Source: an uncultured Bacillota bacterium (GTDB lineage Bacteria; Bacillota_I; Bacilli_A; RF39; UBA660). From it: DNA of 5,478 bases. Location: the NCBI GenBank assembly GCA_947383065.1, contig CANDCB010000073.1, positions 1 through 5,478 on the forward strand. The letters are read 5' to 3'. Below, in pieces: positions 1 to 5,478 of the stretch. Under the pieces are notes generated by a model. That model did not search any database. It was given only the letters and a program-made list of their open reading frames with translations, and had not been told where the DNA came from. Position 1 is the stretch's first letter; each line of letters opens with the position of its first letter. Made by a program: the position numbers and the translations under genes.

Positions 1-28
1 AAAACATCATCAATTTAATTTTTTTCAT
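1..28 (-). CDS. Probable start of a gene running off the left edge (N-terminus MKKIKLMMF)
   Basis: Only nine codons are visible, reading from an ATG at 28-26 to the window edge. The start is supported by an upstream GATGGTGAT (40-32) three bases before the ATG, the same geometry as in front of xseA. The peptide MKKIKLMMF has the lysine-rich, then hydrophobic beginning typical of a signal peptide, lipoprotein or membrane anchor, but it is too short to assign a family. The gene lies beyond the terminator of the WG-like pair, and I see no clear promoter between 29 and 64, so its transcription may depend on read-through or on a weak promoter. It could still be a chance start. Confidence 0.45.
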
Positions 29-31
29 ATC

Positions 32-40
32 ATCACCATC
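32..40 (-). promoter_or_regulatory. Ribosome binding site for the left-edge gene
   Basis: Minus-strand GATGGTGAT ends three bases before the ATG at 28. GGTGAT matches the 3' part of the AAGGAGGTGAT consensus at normal spacing. Its first five bases lie in one arm of the inverted repeat at 36-53. Confidence 0.45.
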
Positions 41-53
41 ATTATTATGATGG
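36..53. repeat. Perfect 7-bp inverted repeat overlapping a ribosome binding site
   Basis: The plus strand reads CCATCAT, four bases (TATT), then ATGATGG. As minus-strand RNA this gives a 7-bp stem with a 4-base loop whose 3' arm holds the first half of the Shine-Dalgarno of the left-edge gene. On the minus strand no U-tract follows, so it is not a terminator for the genes in this window. On the plus strand it is followed, after ACTA, by five T, so a weak terminator for plus-strand transcription is possible. The stem is short and only moderately stable. Confidence 0.5.
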
Positions 54-64
54 ACTATTTTTAA

Positions 65-104
65 TAAAATAAAAAAGCAATAATTTCCAAAAAAATCACT
101 GCTT
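65..104 (-). terminator. Intrinsic terminator of the WG-like gene pair
   Basis: On the minus strand AAGCAGTGATTT (104-93) pairs with AAATTATTGCTT (86-75) over 12 bp, including two G-U pairs, with a TTTTGG loop. It is followed by TTTTATTTTA (74-65). The hairpin begins 34 bases after the stop codon of the upstream gene. On the plus strand the stem is followed by A residues, so it works for the minus strand only. Confidence 0.85.
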
Positions 105-138
105 AAAAATTCAAATGAAATATCCATATAATTTGAAA

Positions 139-1599
139 TTATGAAGACACTACTATTTTATAAATACTATTATCAGCTATAATATATTCACCAAGTACTT
201 CTAAATAACTACCAGAAATACTATCAATTTTATCTAATTGATCATTATAAATACTTAATTTTTTTTGACTACCATCTTTTTCCACAAATGCAGAATAAAT
301 AGCATTTTTTATAATTAAATCTCCTAGAATACTATTTACTTCTTCTCCATCTAAATTATAATATTTAACTTGTTGGTTTTCCAATTTATCAATATAAACA
401 ATTCTTACCGTAGAATCATTAATACTCTTTATATCAATTAATTTACTTAAATCATCAATTTTAAAAGAAATAATAACATCCATCCTCTTATTATACAAAT
501 TTATATTATTATCTAAATCCAAAGTATAAATAATATCTTCTATTCCATAAGTCCTTTGTTTTACTGTTTTTATTACTTTCCCATTATTTAAAATGTATAA
601 ATTATGCTGACTAAATTCTGTTCCATTAATATTTTCTAAATAATTATTGGCAATAAAAACATTATTACCTACTATATTTAGATTAACACTATTAGACTTT
701 TGCCTTAAATCAAATTCAATCAAATCATCATATTTCATAGAAAAACCAGATATATTTTTCAAATTCTTATCATATAAAGCCATTCTATCTTTATTATCTA
801 CCAAAATAAAATAATCATTAAATGCCATAATTAATTTATAATTAAACTTAATTAGTAGTTCACCATCTTTATCCATAATTCCATATTGTTTATTTTTATT
901 TTGAACAATAAAACGACCATCACCAATATTCATTAAATCTTTATATTTTAAATCTATTATTTTTTGTCCATTTTTATTAACTATACCAAAAAAACCTTTT
1001 TCATTTTTAACTACTAAATAATCTTCATCATACGTATAATAAATATCATTTTCAAACTTATCAGCTACTATAAAACTATCTTCTAATGGTATTATTCCTG
1101 TATTATCAAGAGGAATAATATAAGATTTTTCTTTTGTATCACTTATAAACCCTATTATATATTCTCTTTTTTTATCTTTAAAAAGAAGTGGTTTAACATC
1201 TGAAATATCAGCTATTTTATAGTAAGGCCTAATACTTTTTCCATCAAAAACATACGCATTAAGAGCATTATTTAATGTATTATAAATTAAATAAGAACCA
1301 TCATTAAGAGGATATATAGAATCATAATAAATATTATCCAAACTACTATATATTTCTTTACCATTATTATCTATAATAATGTTTATTTTATTTTCTTCAT
1401 ATGAACCAATATAATATTTATCACTTATAAATCTGAGTTTATAATCAGAAGAATATATCTGTTGTAATTTTAACCTAACATTATTCTTATTTATACTTTT
1501 ACTATTTAAAACTGAATATAATATAAAAAGAATTACACTTATTAAAAGAATAAAAATAACTCCAATTATAATATACTGATTTCTTTTTTCTTTATTCAT
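139..1599 (-). CDS. Membrane-anchored protein with degenerate WG-like repeats, second of a tandem pair
   Basis: No specific function is recognised. From the chosen start the protein is 486 residues. It has a short basic N-terminus (MNKEKR), one transmembrane segment at about 9-31, then a long polar, Tyr/Asn/Lys-rich domain with no Cys or Trp, expected outside the membrane. Three repeats at about 203-209 (FFGIVNK), 238-244 (QYGIMDK) and 272-278 (RMALYDK), 34-35 residues apart, fit the WG (KWG) repeat pattern of aromatic-Gly-hydrophobic-hydrophobic-Asp/Asn followed by a strand-turn-strand; the third has Ala for Gly. The rest is predicted to be mostly beta and may contain further decayed repeats. 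The start at 1599 is chosen because GAAGTGAT precedes it. An in-frame ATG at 1662 would add 21 mostly hydrophobic residues and overlap the upstream stop by eight bases, but has no visible ribosome binding site. It lies downstream of a paralogue with the same architecture and shares its promoter. WG repeats are usually taken as binding or structural modules; a surface role is inference. Confidence 0.85.
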   Translation of the reverse strand: MNKEKRNQYIIIGVIFILLISVILFILYSVLNSKSINKNNVRLKLQQIYSSDYKLRFISDKYYIGSYEENKINIIIDNNGKEIYSSLDNIYYDSIYPLNDGSYLIYNTLNNALNAYVFDGKSIRPYYKIADISDVKPLLFKDKKREYIIGFISDTKEKSYIIPLDNTGIIPLEDSFIVADKFENDIYYTYDEDYLVVKNEKGFFGIVNKNGQKIIDLKYKDLMNIGDGRFIVQNKNKQYGIMDKDGELLIKFNYKLIMAFNDYFILVDNKDRMALYDKNLKNISGFSMKYDDLIEFDLRQKSNSVNLNIVGNNVFIANNYLENINGTEFSQHNLYILNNGKVIKTVKQRTYGIEDIIYTLDLDNNINLYNKRMDVIISFKIDDLSKLIDIKSINDSTVRIVYIDKLENQQVKYYNLDGEEVNSILGDLIIKNAIYSAFVEKDGSQKKLSIYNDQLDKIDSISGSYLEVLGEYIIADNSIYKIVVSS

Positions 1600-1600
1600 T

Positions 1601-1611
1601 CTTATCACTTC
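1601..1611 (-). promoter_or_regulatory. Ribosome binding site supporting the start at 1599
   Basis: Minus-strand GAAGTGATAAG lies just before the ATG. GAAGTGAT differs from the consensus GAGGTGAT at one base and ends four bases before the start codon. The alternative ATG at 1662 is preceded only by A/T-rich sequence, so this site decides the start. Confidence 0.6.
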
Positions 1612-1654
1612 AATATAAATTATAACAAATATAATTCCATTAAAAAAGATGATT

Positions 1655-3346
1655 TTACTCATCTTTATATATAACTACATATTCCTTTTTAGAAAGAGAA
1701 TATAAAAGTGTATCACTAAATTTATAAGTTTTATAATCCTCTAAAGGCTTAATATTAACTAACTCTTTATCATCTTTTAAGTACTTATATTCATTCTTAG
1801 AACCACTAAATTGAATTTTTATGCCATTAATTTCCATTTCTTCATCAGAAACACTTTTTATTTCTTCCCCAGTATTCGCATCAAAATAAATATCACTATC
1901 CAACTTTATATTAATTGTATTATTATTTTTTAAACTAATTTGAGCTTTTAAATCATAATCATAATCGCTAATATTTATTTTAAATTTTTCTTTTAAATCT
2001 TGATCATAAAAAGTATAAAGACCATCTTCCTTATTATAACTATAAAAAAAATTATCTTCTTTATTTATATAAAAGTCATTTTCTATTATAGTTTCATAAG
2101 TCCCATCAGCATTAATAAAATAAGCCTCATGTTTTTCATATTCTAAATCATCAATATATTCTTTATTATTTATCACTAAAATATATTTATCATTTATTTT
2201 AGCAGAACTAAAAGTATTATAATTATCACCTTTATTTAAATAATTATATTTTATATTTGGTATTTCTTGGTAATCAAATTCAAACTTAGTTATAAGTTTA
2301 TAATTCTTATCCATAATAGCTAGTTTCTTATCTTTTGAAACTACATAATAATCATCATTTTTATCAATAAAATCATATTCATAATTTACAATCTTCTTTA
2401 AAGATTTATCTATTATTCCATATTTTCCATCTTTAATAGCAATATATTCTTCATTTTTATTTCTATATAAACCTTCATATTGTGGTTTTATAACAACTTT
2501 CTTATTTTCTAAATCATAAAGACCATACTTTTTAGAAGAACTATTAATTTCACTTATAACAACATATTTTTTATCATAAGTTATAACTTCACGAGCTCCT
2601 TCTTTTAAATGAATAGAATCTCCATATAGAAAGTAATCATTTAATTCAAATTCTTCATTGCCAAGTAAATATATATATGATTTATTTATTTCCCTCATAT
2701 CTTCATCATAAGCACTCTTAACAGCTGTAAATCCTAATACTTTAAAAGAATTAGAATATTCATTTTCATAATATTTAATTGGCGCATAATAAGCTAACCC
2801 TTCACTTAAATTTTTTACTTCCACAAACTTTTCATCTTCAAGTTTAGATAAATAAATAACATTTGTACTATTTTCTTCTTCATTTATTACTAAATATAAA
2901 CTGTCATCAATTCCTTCATAAATATCCGAAAATAATTCTTCACCTTCAAATAAAACTTTATTTTTTAAATCCATTATCTTATATAAAATATCATCTTTAT
3001 ATTCAATTAAATATTTTTCATTAATCAATTTTAATAAACGATTTTCAGGAGCTATATATTTAGATATTTTATAATTTTCTACTTCTTTTTCCTCTAAAGG
3101 TTTAGTTTCATTCTTATTTTCATTATAAAAATTTGTATACCAATACCATCCAGAAAAAGCCGCTATAAAAATTATTAAAGCAATAAGCAAAAAAGCTTTT
3201 AGTTCATCTAAAATTTTATTTATTTTTTCTCTTTTTTCCATACTCATCTTAGAATTTTTTTCACTTTCATGTTTTATTTTTTTTGGCTTTTTAGTTTCAA
3301 TATCATCAGGTTTAACATTTTTTATATTTACTTTTTTATTTTTCAT
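1655..3346 (-). CDS. Membrane-anchored protein with degenerate WG-like repeats, first of a tandem pair
   Basis: No specific function is recognised. The 563-residue protein begins with a strongly charged, lysine-rich cytoplasmic segment (1-50), then one transmembrane helix at about 52-71 ending in a WYWY patch, an acidic/Lys linker, and an outer domain to the C-terminus. There are no Cys residues, and the only Trp are the two at the membrane edge. Three repeats at about 272-278 (KKYGLYD), 308-314 (KYGIIDK) and 340-347 (KKLAIMDK), spaced 35 and 33 residues, match the WG/KWG pattern; the third has Ala instead of Gly. The C-terminal 200 residues are predicted beta-rich and align in order with those of the downstream gene (for example DGEEVNSI there against TGEEIKSV here). 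The start is supported by AGGTAGGTG just upstream and an extended -10 promoter. It heads a two-gene operon ending at 65-104. Membrane topology (N-in, C-out) follows from the positive N-terminus; the ligand is unknown. Confidence 0.88.
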   Translation of the reverse strand: MKNKKVNIKNVKPDDIETKKPKKIKHESEKNSKMSMEKREKINKILDELKAFLLIALIIFIAAFSGWYWYTNFYNENKNETKPLEEKEVENYKISKYIAPENRLLKLINEKYLIEYKDDILYKIMDLKNKVLFEGEELFSDIYEGIDDSLYLVINEEENSTNVIYLSKLEDEKFVEVKNLSEGLAYYAPIKYYENEYSNSFKVLGFTAVKSAYDEDMREINKSYIYLLGNEEFELNDYFLYGDSIHLKEGAREVITYDKKYVVISEINSSSKKYGLYDLENKKVVIKPQYEGLYRNKNEEYIAIKDGKYGIIDKSLKKIVNYEYDFIDKNDDYYVVSKDKKLAIMDKNYKLITKFEFDYQEIPNIKYNYLNKGDNYNTFSSAKINDKYILVINNKEYIDDLEYEKHEAYFINADGTYETIIENDFYINKEDNFFYSYNKEDGLYTFYDQDLKEKFKINISDYDYDLKAQISLKNNNTINIKLDSDIYFDANTGEEIKSVSDEEMEINGIKIQFSGSKNEYKYLKDDKELVNIKPLEDYKTYKFSDTLLYSLSKKEYVVIYKDE

Positions 3347-3351
3347 ATTAG

Positions 3352-3360
3352 CACCTACCT
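3352..3360 (-). promoter_or_regulatory. Ribosome binding site of the first WG-like gene
   Basis: Minus-strand AGGTAGGTG ends five bases before the ATG at 3346. It is the only G-rich stretch in the leader and supports this start. Confidence 0.75.
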
Positions 3361-3372
3361 ATTTTCTTTATT

Positions 3373-3381
3373 ATTATAACA
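3373..3381 (-). promoter_or_regulatory. Extended -10 promoter of the WG-like operon
   Basis: Minus-strand TGTTATAAT contains a perfect TATAAT (3378-3373) and the TGn extension. No good -35 is present at 16-18 bp spacing (the best is TTTATT), as expected of an extended -10 promoter. Transcription would start near 3366, giving a leader of about 20 bases. A terminator lies just upstream at 3442-3480, so the pair forms its own unit. Confidence 0.65.
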
Positions 3382-3441
3382 AATTATTATCTTAAATAAA
3401 ATTACTTTTTCATATTATTTATTATTGTTAAATCTTTTCAT

Positions 3442-3480
3442 AAAAAAAGAAGACTTTACTCCTCAATTTCAAAATCTTCT
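3442..3480 (-). terminator. Intrinsic terminator of xseAB, overlapping the end of xseB
   Basis: On the minus strand AGAAGATTTTG (3480-3470) pairs with TAAAGTCTTCT (3458-3448) over 11 bp, including two G-U pairs, with an 11-base loop. Six further T residues follow (3447-3442). The 5' arm codes for the last residues of XseB (around Glu-Asp-Phe) and the 3' arm contains its TAA stop. The plus strand lacks a T-run after the stem, so it is one-directional. Confidence 0.8.
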
Positions 3481-3674
3481 AATGCCCCATTCTCTTTTAA
3501 TATTTGATTAACTTTAGTCGTTGCATTATTCAATTTATCATTGCACAACTTAGCTAATTTCATCGCTTCACTATATTTATCTATAGCTTTATCCAAATCT
3601 ACACTGCCACCCTCTAATTCTTTAACAATATTTTCTAAAGCATTTAAATTTTCTTCAAAAGTTTTTTCTTCCAT
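3456..3674 (-). CDS. xseB: Exonuclease VII small subunit XseB
   Basis: This is the 72-residue small subunit of exonuclease VII, which with XseA degrades single-stranded DNA from both ends in an ATP-independent, processive way in the cytoplasm. The family pattern is clear: FEENLNALENIVKELE near residue 6, then GSVDLDKAIDKYSEAMKLAKLC and a helix carrying LNNATTKVNQI, ending in an acidic tail. The protein is two long helices, and its length is normal for the family (about 70-80). The ATG follows the xseA stop directly (TAAATG). Its ribosome binding site AAAGGAG lies within the last xseA codons, so translation is probably coupled and the subunit ratio tied to the one messenger. The gene ends inside a terminator. 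Unlike in many Bacillota, no ispA or dxs follows. Confidence 0.96.
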   Translation of the reverse strand: MEEKTFEENLNALENIVKELEGGSVDLDKAIDKYSEAMKLAKLCNDKLNNATTKVNQILKENGALEDFEIEE

Positions 3675-5003
3675 TTAAACTATCTCCTTTACTATTACAT
3701 TGACATTTCCTTCATGCATTCTTATATTTAGCAAATCATCATTTTTTAAATCTTTACTCCTCTTAATTATTTGCCCATCTTTAGTAACCAAACTATAACC
3801 TTTACTTAAAATATTTAAAGGATTAAGAAGTTCCAATTTATTTATTATAATTTCATATTGGTGATTATTTTTAGTTATATATTCATTTATTTCTTTTAAT
3901 AACAAATTCATTAAAGACTTTAATTTTTCTTTTTTAGGTTCATATGAACTCAAAGGATTTTTTAAAACATAATTATTTTTTACACTTTCTAATCTTACAT
4001 GATAATCATTTAAAATTGAAACAATTAAAGTATTAACTCGGTCAATATAACTATCCAATTTCTGTTCTTTAACCTCATATAATGCTAATGGGTTCTTTAA
4101 AATATAAGAATCTTTCAAAGCACTTATTCTTTTACTATTATAATTTATTATTCCTTTTATATTTTCATTAAGGCGAATTATATACTGATTAATTAAAGTC
4201 TTTAAATCCAATAAATTAGGCACAGCCATTTCCGCCGCTCCTGTCGGTGTTGGGGCTCTTAAATCAGCCACAAAATCCGCAATAGTAAAATCTATCTCAT
4301 GCCCAACAGCACTTATAACCGGAATTTTAGAAGCATAAATAGCTCTAGCTACTACTTCTTCATTAAAAGCCCATAAATCTTCAATAGATCCACCACCACG
4401 GCCACATATTATTACATCTAAATCAAATTCTTGAGCTTTATTTAACTGCAAAACAATACTTTCTTTCGCTCCCACACCTTGAACCAAAGCCGGAAATAAA
4501 ATTGTTTCACATAAAGGGAAACGTCTTTTAATAGTACTTAAAATATCGCGAATCGCTGCTCCTGTTGGGGCAGTAATTATCCCTATCTTTTTAGGAAACT
4601 TTGGTATAGCTTTTTTATGATTTAAATCAAAAAGTCCCTGTTGTTCTAATAACTTTTTTAATTTTTCATACTCTAAATAAAGATTCCCGATCCCATCCAA
4701 CTCCATTGTTTCTACATAGATTTGGTAACCACCATTAGCTTCATAAACAGTAACTCTCCCACTTACCAAAACTTTCATTCCATCTTCTGGTTCAAAAGTC
4801 ATATTCACTGTATTAGAAGCAAACATAACAGCTGAAATACGACTATTTTCATCTTTTAAAGTAAAATACATATGTCCACGACTATGATGTTTAAAATTAC
4901 TTATTTCACCTTTTATATAAACTTTATTAAGTTCTGGCTTACTATCAAACATATTTTTTATCGCTCGATTTAATGCAGTTATACTATAATACTTTATATC
5001 CAT
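3675..5003 (-). CDS. xseA: Exonuclease VII large subunit XseA
   Basis: This is the 442-residue catalytic subunit of exonuclease VII, which with XseB cuts single-stranded DNA into short oligonucleotides in repair and recombination. Residues 1-105 form the OB-fold DNA-binding domain (IKGEISN, GHMYFTLKD, VLVSGRVTVY). Residues about 130-265 hold the nuclease core with GIITAPTGAAIRDIL, GRGGGSIEDLWAFNEE, IPVISAVGHEIDFTIADF and DLRAPTPTGAAE. Asp153, Arg202, His235 and Asp238 fall where the E. coli catalytic residues Asp155, Arg205, His238 and Asp241 lie, so an active enzyme is expected. Residues 270-390 are the long helical/coiled-coil arm that binds XseB, with a 45-residue repeat. The C-terminus has the family's LNPLNILSKGYSLV and a small beta domain. 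Length matches the family (about 400-460). The start at 5003 is backed by GATGGTGAT and by the normal N-terminus. A promoter lies directly upstream; xseB follows without a gap. Confidence 0.98.
   Translation of the reverse strand: MDIKYYSITALNRAIKNMFDSKPELNKVYIKGEISNFKHHSRGHMYFTLKDENSRISAVMFASNTVNMTFEPEDGMKVLVSGRVTVYEANGGYQIYVETMELDGIGNLYLEYEKLKKLLEQQGLFDLNHKKAIPKFPKKIGIITAPTGAAIRDILSTIKRRFPLCETILFPALVQGVGAKESIVLQLNKAQEFDLDVIICGRGGGSIEDLWAFNEEVVARAIYASKIPVISAVGHEIDFTIADFVADLRAPTPTGAAEMAVPNLLDLKTLINQYIIRLNENIKGIINYNSKRISALKDSYILKNPLALYEVKEQKLDSYIDRVNTLIVSILNDYHVRLESVKNNYVLKNPLSSYEPKKEKLKSLMNLLLKEINEYITKNNHQYEIIINKLELLNPLNILSKGYSLVTKDGQIIKRSKDLKNDDLLNIRMHEGNVNVIVKEIV
3684..3689 (-). promoter_or_regulatory. 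Ribosome binding site of xseB, inside xseA
   Basis: Minus-strand AAGGAG lies nine bases before the xseB ATG, encoded in the Lys-Glu codons near the XseA C-terminus. It is the strongest Shine-Dalgarno in the window, consistent with high output of the small subunit, of which several copies bind each XseA. Confidence 0.85.
3783..4106 (-). repeat. 45-residue repeat in the XseA helical arm
   Basis: Two close copies, YILKNPLALYEVKEQKL (from residue 300) and YVLKNPLSSYEPKKEKL (from 345), are followed by a third, diverged copy, LELLNPLNILSKGY (from 390). The prolines fall at 305, 350 and 395, exactly 45 residues apart. The third copy is the conserved C-terminal family motif. Confidence 0.8.
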
Positions 5004-5006
5004 AAA

Positions 5007-5015
5007 ATCACCATC
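5007..5015 (-). promoter_or_regulatory. Ribosome binding site of xseA
   Basis: Minus-strand GATGGTGAT ends three bases before the ATG at 5003, matching the GGTGAT part of the consensus at correct spacing. The same nine bases, with the same spacing, precede the left-edge gene. Confidence 0.65.
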
Positions 5016-5024
5016 ATTGTCACA

Positions 5025-5053
5025 ATTATACCAAACAATAGTTTTATTAACAA
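5025..5053 (-). promoter_or_regulatory. Promoter of xseAB
   Basis: On the minus strand TTGTTA (5053-5048, four of six matches to TTGACA) stands exactly 17 bp before a perfect TATAAT (5030-5025), which also has a TGG extension (5033-5031). Transcription would start near 5018, leaving a leader of about 15 bases that is almost wholly the ribosome binding site. The -35 lies 15 bases past the tam41 stop, so xseAB can be expressed independently; read-through from tam41 is possible because no convincing terminator separates them. Confidence 0.75.
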
Positions 5054-5068
5054 TACCTTTATAAAAAA

Positions 5069-5478
5069 TTATCTTCTTAAAAATTTCTTTTTTACTTTAG
5101 CTAATAAATAAGGTAAACTTCTAGTTACACCATTACTTTTAAAACCTTCTATTATTTGGGCTTGGCTTTCTTCTTTATTCTTTAAATTCATAAAAGAAAG
5201 TATGTTAAAACGAACGCTTTCCAAACTAGAAAAATTAGTTTGCTTTTCCTCTAAATATGCCAATAAACAACTTGGAAGAACACTTTTTAAATCTCGCAAA
5301 ACAATATCATGTCTAACACAAATATGATTATCATCTAATTTAAATAAATATGGACTTTCTAACGGATACAGTTTTTTTATTATATCTAAACTTCCATTAA
5401 CAATATTTTTAACTTTTTCAGGATTTTCTGCCACAAACATCCTTACATCACCAATATAAGATAAACCACATAATATTG
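5069..5478 (-). CDS. tam41: Tam41/Mmp37-type phosphatidate cytidylyltransferase (CDP-diacylglycerol synthase), C-terminal part
   Basis: Tam41 enzymes make CDP-diacylglycerol from phosphatidic acid and CTP at the membrane surface, feeding phosphatidylglycerol and cardiolipin synthesis. They are peripheral proteins of nucleotidyltransferase fold, unrelated to the multi-pass CdsA of most bacteria. The frame is open to the right edge: 12 codons precede the ATG at 5440 and read ILCGLSYIGDVR. The stretch SYIGDVRM, then AENPEKVKNIV and a helix ending in KKLYP, matches the C-terminal domain of mitochondrial Tam41 (human: SYSGDFRM, GEDKTKV.NIV, then FRELY), and the basic end (GVTRSLPYLLAKVKK) fits the family's C-terminal helix. 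About 135 residues are visible; the N-terminal catalytic domain, probably some 170-200 residues, is outside. A short protein starting at the ATG at 5440 is less likely, since conserved residues precede it, although a GGTGAT lies upstream. The family call is from recalled sequence, not a search. Confidence 0.82.
   Translation of the reverse strand, partial: ILCGLSYIGDVRMFVAENPEKVKNIVNGSLDIIKKLYPLESPYLFKLDDNHICVRHDIVLRDLKSVLPSCLLAYLEEKQTNFSSLESVRFNILSFMNLKNKEESQAQIIEGFKSNGVTRSLPYLLAKVKKKFLRR

Noticed and set aside
36..53. Inverted repeat as terminator for a plus-strand gene
   Set aside because: The T-run begins four bases after the stem and is only five long, and no plus-strand gene is visible in the window.
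29..74. Promoter for the left-edge gene
   Set aside because: TTGCTT at 80-75 could be a -35, but 17 bp further on only TAGTCC is found and no TATAAT-like hexamer sits at proper spacing.
5063..5089. Possible terminator between tam41 and xseA (AAGAAATT pairing with AATTTTTT)
   Set aside because: The stem contains only A-T pairs and one G-U pair and uses up the T-run it would need; too weak to call in such AT-rich DNA.
5069..5440. Complete short gene starting at the ATG at 5440
   Set aside because: The frame stays open to the window edge and the residues before this Met (SYIGDVR) match the conserved Tam41 sequence, so the gene is truncated by the window.
1..5478. tRNA, rRNA, riboswitch, CRISPR array, transposase or insertion-sequence ends
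   Set aside because: No cloverleaf, no spaced direct repeats, no long structured leader and no mobile-element protein was seen; the noncoding gaps are all under 140 bases.
1..5478. Mollicute-type recoding of TGA as Trp
   Set aside because: All tryptophans examined are TGG, complete genes end in TAA, and no gene needs TGA read-through.

Overview
The window is AT-rich (by eye about three quarters A+T) and every supported gene lies on the minus strand, so transcription reads from position 5478 towards 1. Compact operons, Shine-Dalgarno sites of the GGTGAT/AAGGAG type, extended -10 promoters, U-tract terminators and the protein families all point to a low-GC Bacillota. The Tam41-type lipid enzyme and the extreme AT content suggest an uncultured gut Bacilli/Mollicutes-like lineage; this placement is inference. 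Both tryptophans of the long lipoprotein-like ORF and the one in xseA use TGG, and all complete genes stop with TAA, so nothing requires a non-standard code.

Layout in the direction of transcription: (1) 5478-5069 is the C-terminal part of a Tam41/Mmp37-type phosphatidate cytidylyltransferase (CDP-diacylglycerol synthase), cut by the window edge. (2) A 65-base gap carries a good promoter, followed by xseA (5003-3675) and xseB (3674-3456), the two subunits of exonuclease VII. These are stop-to-start adjacent and end in a terminator whose stem begins inside xseB. (3) A 109-base gap carries an extended -10 promoter, followed by two tandem, evidently paralogous genes (3346-1655 and 1599-139). They encode membrane-anchored proteins with degenerate WG-like repeats and no known function, and the pair ends at a strong terminator (104-65). 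(4) At the left edge, a probable new gene starts at position 28 (MKKIKLMMF...), with its ribosome binding site partly inside a perfect inverted repeat.

The three modules look like separate transcription units: membrane phospholipid synthesis, DNA repair/processing, and a two-gene surface-protein operon. Nothing in the sequence links them functionally. The least explained part is the WG-like pair. The proteins share the order basic N-terminus, one transmembrane segment, long Cys-free outer domain, and three repeats about 34-35 residues apart, the third of which has Ala in place of the repeat Gly in both.
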